Below are positions 1 through 9,784 of a stretch of 64,000 nt of DNA, piece by piece. The position numbers were made by a program, and so were the translations under genes. Within the stretch, counting starts at the first letter, position 1. Each line of letters begins with the position of its first letter. The DNA is from Ryuthela nishihirai (Eukaryota; Arthropoda; Arachnida; Araneae; Heptathelidae), in assembly GCA_038380435.1 (NCBI GenBank), contig JAWZYU010000004.1, positions 20,496,001-20,560,000 of the forward strand, given 5' to 3'. The notes under the pieces were generated by a model, which had not been told where the DNA came from, ran no database searches, and saw only the letters and a list, made by a program, of their open reading frames with translations.

Positions 1-188
1 AGAGGATTACTCATCAAGAGTAATAAGCAAAGGATTACGAAGATTATTCATCAAGAGAAATAAACAAAAGATTAAGAGGATTACTCATCAATAGTAATAA
101 ACAAAGGATTACGAAGATTACTCATCAAGAGAAATAAACAAAAGATTAAGAGGATTACTCATCAAGAGTAATCTTCGTAATCCTTTGT
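1..188. repeat. 74-bp tandem repeat with inverted end
   Basis: A 74-bp unit rich in GGATTACTCATCAAGAG recurs at 1, 75 and 149 (about 2.3 copies; the left side is cut by the window edge). Positions 101-123 are the exact reverse complement of 166-188 (23 bp), so the right end of the array can fold back on it. No coding potential is seen. Confidence 0.85.
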
Positions 189-340
189 TACATCTGAAGA
201 AATATTGTCTCCACTTCATGAAGAGAAGGGGCGAGTTGCGACTAAATCTATAGAGCTCCAGACTCATAACCAAATGCTCCCAGTTTTGAGTCTGCGTTTG
301 AGTTGGGATTTTCACTTAAAATCCCATCTCTGCTCTCGGT

Positions 341-592
341 AAAAAAGAAAAGTTGGAAATAGTTTTGGAAAGATCGCCCGCGGTCGGATGGGAGGTTGTG
401 GTTCCGTGTACAAGACAGCTGTACCCTGTGCATATTAAGAAACATTTTCGATGTTCCTGAAGGAAGGCTTCCGTCTCTTTCCTAGCAGCTGTGTAGTGCA
501 TACCTTCCCCCAAGCTCTGAGCCCTTGGGATCTTTGCGACATTTAGTCCATTGTGTGCAAAGAAAATATCTCTCAGAAACAACCCAACTCTC
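341..592 (+). mobile_element. Decayed SINE-A copy
   Basis: This old copy lacks the tRNA-like head. The order of recognisable blocks matches younger copies: GGTCGGATGGGA, CCTGTGCATATTAAGAA, CCCCCAAGCTCTGAGCC, ATTTAGTCCATTGTGTGCAAA and the terminal AACAACCCAAC. No clear target duplication remains. Confidence 0.7.
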
Positions 593-878
593 AATTGTAA
601 TCATTTTTAATATTGGAGATCAGATATAGAGTAAGAATAATTTTCCTTTCGTTTTAGTTTTTCCTTTAAATTTTTAATTGAATATTGATTTTGGTTTCGG
701 TTTTTAAAATTGTTATTTATTGCTACTTCTAATTATGTGCGTTTGCTTTGTGCTAGACTGAGAATGTATTCAGAAATTTAAAAATGTATGTATTTGTACG
801 TTTCTAACTCAAATAAATATTTTATTTCATTTAAAAAGTCTCTTTACTCTCACCATCTCTTTTGTAACATTCTTTGTA

Positions 879-1125
879 ATCAGGGCCGGATTAGTAGGGG
901 TAGAGCGAGCAAAGGGCCCTTTCAAAATGTTAGTAATGGCAATAGAGGCAAAAAATTATTTTTTTCAATAAATTTTTAAAGACCTGTGAAACGGAGGAGC
1001 AAATGTTTTACTGCATCGGAAATACAGTCTCTTGGCCATTTAAATTTTTTCTGGTCTATTGCGTTTCTTGCTCCCCCTTCCTTCATTTTTTTCTACATCC
1101 GGGTCTGTTACAAATGCAGATTTTT
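879..1125 (+). repeat. Rep-G dispersed repeat copy
   Basis: It starts near GGGCCGGATTAG and ends near TCCGGGTCTGTTAC. Internally it carries ATTTTTAAAGACCTGTGAAAC, a stretch reading TACAGTCTCTTGGCC, and a C-rich CTTGCTCCCCCTTCC block. The same order of motifs is found at 5041-5300, 33135-33295 and, inverted, at 2655-2800 and 26820-27030. No reading frame is conserved between copies. Superfamily unknown. Confidence 0.55.
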
Positions 1126-1441
1126 GTTTTTGACTTTTACGCGTTGTTATTCACGAGCCTTTCCGCAAATCTCATTGGAATACTCCCGAAAAGAAATCTT
1201 TTCTATTTTGATATCACGTCTATAACAATTGCAGTAAGAAAATGCAAAGCACTCCATTTTGAACGAAATTTCCTTATATTCAAGAACTCGTTATATTCTT
1301 CTATTTTCTCGTTGTACCTAAATAACTGAATGGGTTTAATTTTTCAGCATCAGCATTTTTCATTTATAGATCGATGAACAATGTGTAAATTACTGGAAAA
1401 AATTGTCTTCAGTCATGTGCGCTACGTAGCCACAACTTTTT
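1126..1441. other. AT-rich sequence, nothing recognised
   Basis: Between a Rep-G copy and a SINE-A copy. I see no coding signature, RNA gene or repeat here. Confidence 0.5.
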
Positions 1442-1454
1442 GAATATATGTCAG

Positions 1455-1791
1455 GGTTGGGTTGTTTTACCTGTGAACGGCACTTTTTTGCACACCATGG
1501 GCTAAATGGCCAGGTCACATGGACCCCGAAGGCTCACAGAAGGTTGGGGGAGGGGACCCACTGGAACAGCTGTTGAGATACAGATGGTAGCCTCCCGTCA
1601 AGGTCATCCAGCGTGTTCTTTAACGTGCACAGGGTATGGCTCTCCCACACATGGGGCACGGCTTAACGTCCCATCCGACGGACGGCGGCCTTTACCAAGC
1701 CCATCGGTGTCCCCTACTGACCGTGGGCAGGGCGGGGAATTTTGCGGAGATAAATCTCAACGCTGACCCAGCTGGGACTCGAACCTGGGAA
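1455..1791 (-). mobile_element. SINE-A, 5'-truncated
   Basis: The 3' tail is at the left (GGTTGGGTTGTTTTACC) and the sequence stops just past the B box (GGACTCGAACCTGGG), so the A-box half of the tRNA head is missing. Near-identical flanks AATATATGTCAG (to 1454) and AATATATATCAG (1792-1803) look like a target duplication. This indicates insertion of an incomplete reverse transcript rather than later deletion. Confidence 0.85.
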
Positions 1792-1803
1792 AATATATAT
1801 CAG

Positions 1804-2654
1804 ATGTTCTGACCACTAACACTACAATATCCCAGCAAAATAGATAGAGCTTATTAACATTATTAGACCCGATTAAAGGAGAAAGAAGTATGATGTCTTT
1901 TTTTTGCATGGAGACACCGACTTTCTCAAACTTTTTTATTCTTTTAAAAAGAATCTGTTTTTCAGCCTTCAAGTGATTCTCCTATTCCTTTTCACACTTC
2001 ATAATTATTATAATAATAGATTTTTGAAAATTCAAGAATAAGCGTTCTGCATCTGCGAAGGGAACATTAGAAGCAGATGCAATTTTAAAACATTATCATG
2101 CAACATAAAAATAAACGAGAGTGCAAGATAACACCAACTTAAGTAAATAAATTATCGACATCTTCCAGATTAAGTAAGCAGTTATTTTTTTTTCTGAACA
2201 GAAACAAATTAGTACTTATTTTAGCTAGAAGCTGCATTGGCTAAGACCTTGCTTCTAATAAAAGCGAAGCGCTGTTAAAATTTAGATTTGAACATTCGCA
2301 TTATCATCATATTATAAAAATATTTTGTTTTAGGCAATGAACGTAATGAAAATACGAAAAAAAAACTGCGCAATAAGAATTAAAAATTTTATTAACCTCG
2401 GAATAATTTTGAAACATATGGATAAAAATCACAAGGGAAAAATTTTCGAAAACTTTGAAAGCGCAGAATTTTAAAGTCGAAATAAAAAATATAGAGTTCG
2501 AATATTTAGGTTTTCTTAGTGTAATTTTAATCACAAATTTCTGCGAAAAAACAGACTCATTTATTTTTTGCAAACACCTCACTAGGCCTAGAAAGCCTTT
2601 CTATTCCTATTTCATCTCTTCATTTGAACTTCTAAATCGGCATTACCAGCAAGC
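1804..2654. other. AT-rich unique sequence
   Basis: Low-GC sequence with short poly-A/T tracts. Short open frames exist on both strands but have low-complexity composition and no recognisable motif. No gene is supported. Confidence 0.5.
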
Positions 2655-2800
2655 AGGTCTGGATCTAGAAAAAAATATCTAGGAAGGGGGGAGTGGGGGC
2701 AAGAGACTAGATTTCCAATGCAGTATAACATTTCCCATCCATTTCTCAAGTCTTTAAAAAATTTCTTGAAAAACGCATGAAATATAAACGAGTTTCATAA
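2655..2800 (-). repeat. Rep-G fragment
   Basis: GCAGGTCTGGATCTAG followed by a G-rich tract, GGCAAGAGACTAGATTTCC, and then a block matching TCTTTAAAAAATTTCTTGAA. This is the reverse orientation of the order seen at 879-1125. Confidence 0.5.
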
Positions 2801-2817
2801 TTTTTGCCCCTTTTACC

Positions 2818-3208
2818 TGGGGCGGGGGTGGCTCAGTCGGTAGCGCGCCAAACTCGTAATTTCTAATTCCCAGGTTCGAGTCCCAGCTGGGTCAGCGTTG
2901 AGATTTAACTCCGCAAAATTCACCCCCCTGCCCACGGTCAGTAGGGGACACCTCTGGGCTTGGAAAGGCCGCCGTCCGTCGGATGGGACGTTAAGCCGTG
3001 CCCCCGTGTGCGGGAGAGCCATACCCTGTGCACGTTAAGGAACACGCTGGATGGCCTTAATGGGAGGCTACCATCTGTCTCCCAACAACTGCTCCAGGGG
3101 GTCACCTCCCCCAACCTTTTCTGAGTCTTCGGGATCCATGTGACCTGGCCATTTAGACATGGTGTGCAAAAAAGTGCCGCTCAGAGGTAAAACAACCCAA
3201 CCCAAAAA
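2818..3208 (+). mobile_element. SINE-A, full length
   Basis: A tRNA-derived SINE transcribed by RNA polymerase III in other families of this type. The A box is within TGGCTCAGTCGGTAGCGCG and the B box is GGTTCGAGTCC. The base triplet in the anticodon-loop position (CTCGTAA) reads CGT, which suggests a threonine tRNA ancestor (inference). A conserved middle holds GTGCACGTTAAGGAACACG, and the 3' end is GGTAAAACAACCCAACCC. Flanking duplication GCCCCTTTTAYC at 2806-2817 and 3209-3220. Confidence 0.9.
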
Positions 3209-3261
3209 GCCCCTTTTATCATTATTAGCATTCTGTAACGGGGGGCATGTCCCCCTTGCCC

Positions 3262-3612
3262 ATGTAATCTGTAGTTCCCAGGTTCGAGTCCCAACTGGAT
3301 CAGCGTTGAGATTTATCTCCGCAAAATTCCCCGCCCTGCCCACTCTCAGTAGGAGACACCGATGGGCTTGGAAAGGCCACCGTCCGTCGGATGGGACGTT
3401 AAGCCGTGGCCCGGTGTGCGGGAGAGCCATACCCTGTGCACGTTAAAGAACACGCTGGATGGCCTTGACGGGAGGCTACCATCTGTCTCCCAACAGCTGT
3501 TCCAGTGGGTCCCCTCCCCCAACCTTCTCTGAGCCTTCGGGGTCCATGTGACCTGGCCATTTAGCCCATGGTGTGCAAAAAAGTGCCTCTCAGAGGTAAA
3601 ACAACCCAACAA
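3262..3612 (+). mobile_element. SINE-A, head-truncated
   Basis: Starts inside the tRNA-like head at TAATCTGTAGTTCCC, keeps the B box and the rest. The exact 11-bp duplication CCCCCTTGCCC at 3251-3261 and 3613-3623 brackets it, so the truncation happened at insertion. Confidence 0.88.
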
Positions 3613-3885
3613 CCCCCTTGCCCTCATCCGGCCAAGATCTCGCCCTGCCAGTAAGGGCTGACAAGGAACCTTTAAAGAACCTTTACCTTAAAGATAATTA
3701 TTTTATTCAGCTCTTTCTGACGAAAATTTCAAATCGATATTAAATATAAATTCAGAATTTCCCATTATGTAATAAATGAAATTTAGTTTTTCATTTCTAA
3801 CTCTTTTAAGTAACAAGCTGACAAGTTAAGCGTCACATCTAACCTGTGCATGCTGCTAAGAAAAGCTCTACATTAAATGGATTGA

Positions 3886-3990
3886 ACTGTTTCACCCCTA
3901 AGCACTACTTTTTACCACGCCATCAAGGACAGGTGCAGGTCTCCTATCAAGGTTATCCAGTGTGTTTTTCGATGCGCATTCTTTCTTTCC
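3886..3990 (-). mobile_element. Decayed SINE-A fragment
   Basis: GTTTCACCCCTAAGCACTAC and CTCCTATCAAGGTTATCCAG resemble the SINE-A 3' end and middle (consensus TTTTACCTCTGAGCGGCAC and CTCCCGTCAAGGCCATCCAG). Old and partial. Confidence 0.5.
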
Positions 3991-4105
3991 TAAAGCATGA
4001 GCAAGCGGCGAAAATCACGAAGCAAGCCTAAGTGAAACTCGATTCTGGCAATCTCTGATCATGCTGTAGGCGAAATCGAAGAAGCAGTTCGAATCTTTTA
4101 TATTT

Positions 4106-4488
4106 GGTTTGTTTTACCTCTGAGCGGCACTTTTTTGCACACCATGGGCTAAATGGCCAGGTCATATGAACCCCGAAGGCTCACAGAAGGTTGGGGGAGG
4201 GGACCCACTGGAACAGCTGTTGGGAGACAGATGGTAGCCTCCCGTTAAGGCCATCCAGTGTGTTCTTTAACGTGCACAGGGTATGGCTCTCCCGCACACG
4301 GGGCCACGGCTTAACGTCGCATCCGACGGACGGCGGCCTTTCCAAGCCCATCGGTGTCCTCTACTGGCCGTGGGCAGGGCGGGGAATTTTTGCGGAGATA
4401 AATCTCAACGCTGACCCAGCTGGGACTCGAACCTGGAAACTACAGATTACGAGCCTGGCGCGCTACCGACTGAGCCATCCCCGCCCCC
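4106..4488 (-). mobile_element. SINE-A, near full length
   Basis: Reverse-oriented copy from TTTGTTTTACCTCTGAGCGG to the head CCATCCCCGCCCCCC. Both internal promoter boxes are present. I could not find a convincing target duplication. Confidence 0.88.
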
Positions 4489-4614
4489 CTCTGATAGATC
4501 TAATGAAGGTTCCGCGATAGTATTAGTAGAGCGCTTAGTCTCTAAATATAATGCTTCAGAAAATCAATTAAAAATGTAGCATATAATTTTGCGATATTGT
4601 ATTTCTTTTTAGTA

Positions 4615-4816
4615 CAGTCGCTCAAAAAATATCCAAACACTATGGTTGATTACAAAATTCAGAAAAAATATCTGGCAACGATTTTTTTTTAGAAATTAGT
4701 GAACCTTCGGAAGGTTGCCAGATCACTAATTTGTAAAAAAAAAAATCGTTGCCAGATATTTTTTCCTGAATTTTGTAATCAACCATAGTGTTCGGATATT
4801 TTTTTTTGGGCGACCG
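4615..4816. mobile_element. MITE-1, Tc1/mariner-like palindromic element
   Basis: Begins CAGTCGCTCAAAAAATATCC and ends with the inverted GGGCGACCG, flanked by TA on both sides (4613-4614, 4817-4818). The left and right halves are inverted copies almost to the centre (AACCTTCGGAAGGTT). A TA duplication with a CAGT-type end is the signature of Tc1/mariner elements. There is no coding capacity, so it would depend on a transposase supplied from elsewhere. Confidence 0.88.
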
Positions 4817-5040
4817 TACTATTTTATTTGTTTGTCCTAGTCTTTAGAACTATGAAATTACGAACATTATTTCACTGCTAACTGAGCCTTGATTTCAAGA
4901 ATGATTGCACTTAGTGTCCACGAATACATCAAAAAACATTTCTGCTGTGATAAAAGGTGTTATAAATGCACCAGAGATTCCAGGATGTTTCAATTTATTT
5001 TTTTGACCATTGAACAGTCAAAGAAAGCTGCATGTACATA

Positions 5041-5300
5041 GGACGGGATCTAGGGGGGGGGGGACACGGGGACCATGCCGCCCCTTTTCAGCATTCTAGT
5101 AAAAGTAATAAATGCAGAAAAATTCATTCTTATATTTCGTGCATTTTTCAAGAAAATATTTAAAGACCTATAAAACAAAGAGGGAAATATTATATTAGCA
5201 TTGGAGATCCAGTCACTTGTCCCCCCCCCATTTTACATTTTCCGGCTCGATTGTACTTCTTGCCCCCCCCGCCCCCTTTTATAGATCCAGACCTGCATGT
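5041..5300 (+). repeat. Rep-G copy with G/C homopolymers
   Basis: Starts ACGGGATCTAGGGGGG and ends TATAGATCCAGACCTGC. The ends are imperfect inverted repeats (GGATCTA / TAGATCC). Contains ATTTAAAGACCTATAAAAC, AGATCCAGTCACTTG and two runs of eight or more C. Confidence 0.55.
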
Positions 5301-5453
5301 ACATATACGTATGTTGCATTAAAGTATAAAATTTCAGTGAATAATAAAGACTCAGCAGTGAGATTAAACAAACATTAGCGACTTTGTTCAAAAATATGTC
5401 GCTTATACAATTCGCTACTTTCGTTAATAATTATACATAATCACTACCTGAAA

Positions 5454-5704
5454 ACGGCGAGGATGTTTCAGTCGGTAACGCTCCAGCCTCGTAATCTGCA
5501 GTTCCTAGGTTCGAGTCCCTCGTTGAGATTTATCTCCGGATAACTCCGCTTCCCGCCCTTGGTCAATAAGGGACACCGATTTTCCCCCATACTGACCAAG
5601 CCGCCGTCCGTCGGATGGGACGTTAAGACGTGGCTCCGTGTGCGGGAGACTAATCTCTGCGCACGTGTGTGCAAAAAAAAAAAGTGCCGCTAAGAGGCAA
5701 CCCA
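5454..5704 (+). mobile_element. SINE-A, internally deleted variant
   Basis: The head (GTTTCAGTCGGTAACGC, B box GGTTCGAGTCC) and the tail (AAGTGCCGCTAAGAGGC) are present, but about 150 bp of the middle is missing after TCTGCGCACGTG. The exact duplication ACTACCTGAAA at 5443-5453 and 5705-5715 shows it inserted as one unit, possibly already in short form. Confidence 0.82.
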
Positions 5705-5842
5705 ACTACCTGAAATTGGTGAAAGTGTTAAATATGAAATTAAAATCGCCCAAAATGCATGTTTTGTAAGCATATCGGAATTCCATAAATTAAAAATTTA
5801 TATATTTATATTGGAAACAAAACAAAAGCAAGCAACTGATAC

Positions 5843-5896
5843 TTGGGTTGTTGTTCTTCTGAGCGGCACTTTTTTGCACATAATGGCCTAAATGGC
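5843..5896 (-). mobile_element. SINE-A, 54-bp tail-only insertion
   Basis: Only the 3' end of the SINE is present (GGGTTGTTGTTC...AATGGC), bracketed by an exact 12-bp duplication AGCAACTGATAC (5831-5842, 5897-5908). This is an extreme 5' truncation at insertion. Confidence 0.82.
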
Positions 5897-6116
5897 AGCA
5901 ACTGATACAATCACGATACTAGTAAGAATAGAAACGTATAACATCAGACATAAAATAAAGCAAAATATGCAAGTACATAAATAATACACATAAACAGAAC
6001 TCAGAAAAATTACACTAATTAAAAAAACCTAACACAAGATAAAATTGCTACAAAACTGTGCATGACCACGTTCGGATCTTGAAAAAATAAATAAAAAAGG
6101 GTAATGGAAGAGCAAG

Positions 6117-6321
6117 CCGTCCCATGGCCGAGTGGTTAGCGCGCTTGGCTAGTGACTAGTATCTAAGAGTATCTAAGAGACCTGGGTTCGAGCCCCGGGT
6201 AAGGCATGGATGTATGTGTCGTTTTTCTGCTGAGGTCCTGCCATCCTCTCAGACCTTCTACTGTGGCATATAAACTGACAGGCTCCTGTCAGACCTCTGT
6301 GGCAAGCAGCTGCTTGAGGGG
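6117..6321 (+). mobile_element. SINE-L, full length
   Basis: The tRNA-like head holds TGGCCGAGTGGTTAGCGCGC (A box) and GGGTTCGAGCCCC (B box). The GGCCGAGTGG form is typical of leucine or serine tRNAs. The variable region carries a direct repeat of GTATCTAAGA. The body is about 120 bp and ends GCAAGCAGCTGCTTGAGGGG. Exact duplication AATGGAAGAGCAAG at 6103-6116 and 6322-6335. Confidence 0.88.
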
Positions 6322-6335
6322 AATGGAAGAGCAAG

Positions 6336-7380
6336 TGACTGGATCACCGTCAGTATAGATTCTTTCTTTTCTTTCTCTTGTAAAATGCGCGCAATAAATG
6401 AATGGTTAACATTTTTTACCTCCATTCCAGTTGTCAAGCGGAGGGGGTTAAGGCCAATTCCCCCCCCCCTCCCTCCCTAGATTGGGATTGTGCACGACTA
6501 ATATTAAACGACAACAAAAGGCAGAAAAAGCGCTTCTTAATTATTTTATTTCTCATCAAAAGATCACTGGGAAAAAAATCACCACCTCCTCCCTTCTGGC
6601 CAAATATCATACCTCGAAGCAAACAATTTTTTTTTACATTATGAACTAAAAAGCAGCCAAAATTTGCATAAATAATCAGTCTCTAAATAGAGTGCTAAAT
6701 TGCCCATAATAAGAAACAATCATCTTATTTTAGATAAAACTTCATACTATGACTGATACAATCACTAGTGAACCTATGGATTGCTGAATATTCTCAATAT
6801 TTAACACATTCCTTAATAAACACCATTATACATTCGCTAGTCAATGGGCAAAATGTTTAATATTTCACACCTTCATTTATTTCGTTTTAAATGATTATAT
6901 GCAATCACCAAAGATCATAGAAATCTCGAGGTGGGTCAAAAGAGCATTGCCTATCAACTCTCCGAAATGGGTCTTTTTTTTAATAATCGAATAAAAGTAC
7001 AAGTTCTTAACTGAAATTGGCTTGTGACCTCCCTACCCTCGGGCAAAATCCGCTTTCTTATTTTGCTTTTATTCCTCGCATGTTGACTGCAACCTGATGT
7101 CACTCCTGCTGACGATTCTACAGAACCGTCGATTTCATACTTTCACTGTACTATCTATAATCCATTATCAAAACGGAAATTTGCTTCATTTTGGTGTCAG
7201 ATATTTGTTTTCTTGCAAAGGAGGAATATTATGCAATCTCAGAAGTTTGTTATCTCACCAACCACCAACTACTGATTATAAAATTCATCCTTCAAAGATT
7301 TCGCACCTAGTCGAAAAAGAAAAAAGCGAACAGTGTGGGTTGAGTGCGGCGCATCCTTAAGGCCGAAGAGGTCAAGAGCA
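6336..7380. other. AT-rich unique sequence with C/T tracts
   Basis: Includes a C-rich run near 6456-6475 and otherwise unique low-GC sequence. No domain or repeat family is recognised. Confidence 0.5.
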
Positions 7381-7385
7381 CTTAC

Positions 7386-7620
7386 CCAGCTTCTGGGCGC
7401 AGCTGGCTCCTTCATCCGCTTCGTCCTCAGCCTCCTTCTTACCTGGGGAAGGTGCAACGTTGTCAGCACGAGCAGCAAGCGCGAGTTCAGGTAAGGGAAG
7501 CAGCTTATTGGTCGGTCGCGTGGCAGATGTTTTGTCACTGACCTTGGCAGCCACAAGCATCGACAGCTTCGGTGCAAAGGGCGACTTCTTTTTTTTGCAT
7601 CTTTTATTAGAAGCGCATCA
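7386..7620 (-). other. Possible host-gene exon (uncertain)
   Basis: A GC-richer island in an AT-rich background. The minus strand has an open frame of about 80 codons with balanced composition: a Lys-rich start, an Ala/Leu/Pro-rich middle and an acidic segment (KKEAEDEADEG). It runs into a donor-like AAGCTGG|GTAAGT at 7386/7385. A second donor-like site, CCCCAG|GTAAGA, lies at 7443/7442. No matching family is recognised, no upstream exon is identified, and the acceptor is not clear. It could be a real exon of a larger gene or a chance open frame. Confidence 0.22.
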
Positions 7621-8013
7621 AAGGAGTGACGTGTTCTTGATCGCTTAACGATCAAGACATAACAAACCAAAATCATCGAGGAGCTTTGAAAGGCTCTGCA
7701 AGGTAAAATTTTGTAGTTTCTGATTTTTTGGAAGTTGTCCATTGTGTTAGCCGTGAAATAGGAAGCTTGAAGTTTGGGATAGGTTGTTTACCCGTCAAGC
7801 GGCATTTCATTTGCTTCATGGTGAGCTGAAAGCTAAAGGTCACAAGGATTCCAACGATCACAGTAGAAGTGGATTACGGGGATAGCTCGATTCCAATGGG
7901 ATCTTCAGGACATTCCCCCCCCCCCAACATACTAGTCTTCTTATTCACGATTTGTTGGAATTTCAGAGTGAAGCTTTCAATTATTTGTTAAATATTTAAT
8001 AATACCAGAGTTG
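7621..8013. other. Unique sequence, no feature recognised
   Basis: Contains a C run near 7914-7924. On the minus strand a pyrimidine-rich TTTTACCTTGCAG (around 7696-7708) resembles a splice acceptor, but nothing ties it to a gene. Confidence 0.4.
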
Positions 8014-8025
8014 CTTTGTGTTAAG

Positions 8026-8417
8026 TGGGGGGCGGGGGGGGGGGGGCGCTCAGTCGGTATCGCGCCAGGCTCGTAATCTGTAGTTCCCAGGTTCGAGTCC
8101 CAGCTGGGTCAGCGTTGGGATTTATCTCCGCAAAATTCCCCTCCCTGCCCACGGTCAGTAGGGGACACCGATGGGCTTGGAAAGGACGCTGTCCGTCGGA
8201 TGGGACGTTAAACCGTGGCCCCGTGTACGGGAGAGCCATACCTGTGCACGTTAAAGAACACGCTGGATGGCCTTGACGGGAGGCTACCATCTGTCTCCCA
8301 ACAGCTGTTCCAGTGGGTCCCCTCCCCCAACCTTCTCTGAGCCTTCGGGGTCCATGTGACCTGGCCATTTAGCCCACGGTGTGCAAAAAAGTGCCGCTCA
8401 GAGGTGAAACAACCCAA
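8026..8417 (+). mobile_element. SINE-A, full length
   Basis: The head begins with an expanded G tract (GGGGGGCGGGGGGGGGGGGC), followed by CTCAGTCGGTATCGCG and the B box. The tail is GGTGAAACAACCCAA. Exact 12-bp duplication CTTTGTGTTAAG at 8014-8025 and 8418-8429. Confidence 0.9.
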
Positions 8418-8706
8418 CTTTGTGTTAAGCATTTGTCCCACTTCTGAAATGATGCTCTAAAACACTTTTATTAATGATATTCATAAGGCTGGGAATGATT
8501 TGTGATGATGGGATATTGATGAACAATTAAGATAAGGCTAAAGCGATTCGATTCGAACACCCAACTTTGTGTTAAGCATTTGTCCCACTTCTGAAATGAT
8601 GCTCTAAAACACTTTTATTAATGATATTCATAAGGCTGGGAATGATTTGTGATGATGGGATATTGATGAACAATTAAGATAAGGCTAAAGCGATTCGATT
8701 CGAACT
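8413..8706. repeat. 147-bp perfect tandem duplication
   Basis: Two head-to-tail copies, 8413-8559 and 8560-8706. Each starts with the last bases of the SINE-A tail (CCCAA) plus the SINE target duplication and ends GCGATTCGATTCGAA. Because the unit includes SINE bases, it formed after the SINE landed. Confidence 0.9.
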
Positions 8707-8972
8707 AGTCAAGTAAGTATTGCTTCAGTTCTTCCGAATGATTATGCCCTGAGAAAGTCTTTGAATTTAATTGACAGTTGTTTGACTCTTATGGTAATGT
8801 GAATCTTGAGGCAAACTGCAGAACTATTGCTCGAACTTATAAGAATTTGGGAAACGGTGGGATAACTGGTGAATACATGTAAACTGAACCAACTTGGTAT
8901 AGCGGGGTCCGCTATACACACATATACATGTATCTATCTGATAATTAATAAAATTAATACCAGAACTGCGTT

Positions 8973-9331
8973 GCGTTGTTGTTGTTTTACCTCTGAGCGG
9001 CACTTTTTTGCGCACCATGGGCTAAATGGCCAGGTCACATGGATCCCGAAGGCTCAGAGAAGGTTGGGGACCCACTGGAACAGCTGTTGGGAGACAGATG
9101 GTAGCCTCCCGTCAAGGCCATCCAGCGTGTTCTTTAACGTGCACAGGGTATGGCTCTCCCGCACACGAGGCCACGGCTTAACGTCCCATCCGACCGACGG
9201 CGGCCTTTCCAAGCCCATCGGTGTCCCCTACTGACCATGGGCAGGGCGGGGAATTTTGCGGAGATAAATCTCAACGCTGACCCAGCTGGGACTCGAACCT
9301 GGGAACTACAGATTACGAGCCTGGCGCGCTA
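8973..9331 (-). mobile_element. SINE-A, head cut off
   Basis: Reverse copy from TTGTTGTTTTACCTC to CCTGGCGCGCTA. The last ~20 bases of head (A-box side) are absent, and the SINE runs straight into the inverted repeat of the mariner-like relic. No target duplication is seen, so this junction is probably a rearrangement. Confidence 0.82.
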
Positions 9332-9448
9332 TCTGAAAAAATGGGCAAAACTTTACGGGGTGGTAGAACGCAGCTATACGAGCAATATTCGTCATAGGAA
9401 GTACGGGCGGAACGCAAACGGCGAGCCGCTAGGTGGCGTTGGAAATGG

Positions 9449-9456
9449 TATAAAAG
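9449..9456 (+). promoter_or_regulatory. TATA box of the mariner-like relic
   Basis: TATAAAAG, 49 bases upstream of the ATG at 9505. It lies in the GC-rich leader just inside the left inverted repeat. Confidence 0.55.
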
Positions 9457-9504
9457 GGTCGGTCCTCGCACCCAACGGCACATCTACCGTGGATTGCCGA
9501 GAGG

Positions 9505-9780
9505 ATGGCTGGTTATACTAACCACGAAATGACAGATATGCACTTTGTGTACGGTGCGGCGGACGGGAATGCAAGTGAGGCACAGAGACGTTACCGCGAC
9601 CGGTTTCCGATGAGATGCACTCCAGATCGGAAAACCTTCGAGCGTTTGCATCGGCGGCTGTGTGAAACGGGATCCTTCGCCGTCGGTCCCTATCCCGCAG
9701 GTGTGAAGCCTGCATTACAGCTGACGGCAGCTCTTTTGAGCAATTTCTTTGAGCATGTACCTCAATTACATTCCTGTTAA
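9505..9780 (+). CDS. Truncated transposase, HTH (DUF4817-like) domain only
   Basis: A 91-residue open frame. Residues 4-60 hold the pattern Y-T-N-x-E-x-x-D-M-H-F-V-Y-G followed by DGNASEAQRRY, RFP and PDRKTFERLHRRLCETGSF. From memory this matches the helix-turn-helix DUF4817 domain found at the N-terminus of some arthropod mariner-like (IS630-type) transposases. The rest of the transposase, including the catalytic acidic residues, is absent; about 25 unrelated residues follow to the stop. It could still bind the inverted repeats if expressed, which is inference. Confidence 0.6.
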   Translation: MAGYTNHEMTDMHFVYGAADGNASEAQRRYRDRFPMRCTPDRKTFERLHRRLCETGSFAVGPYPAGVKPALQLTAALLSNFFEHVPQLHSC

Positions 9781-9784
9781 TAAA
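9779..9784 (+). terminator. Poly(A) signal AATAAA
   Basis: AATAAA overlaps the stop codon of the truncated transposase ORF, giving the relic a compact promoter-ORF-polyadenylation layout. Confidence 0.45.

Noticed and set aside
2818..2895. Functional threonine tRNA gene at SINE-A heads
   Set aside because: The anticodon stem does not pair properly and there is no 3' acceptor strand; the same head recurs in many copies.
6117..6210. Possible functional Leu/Ser tRNA gene
   Set aside because: A and B boxes are present, but the acceptor strands do not pair and the sequence continues into the SINE-L body with a target duplication.
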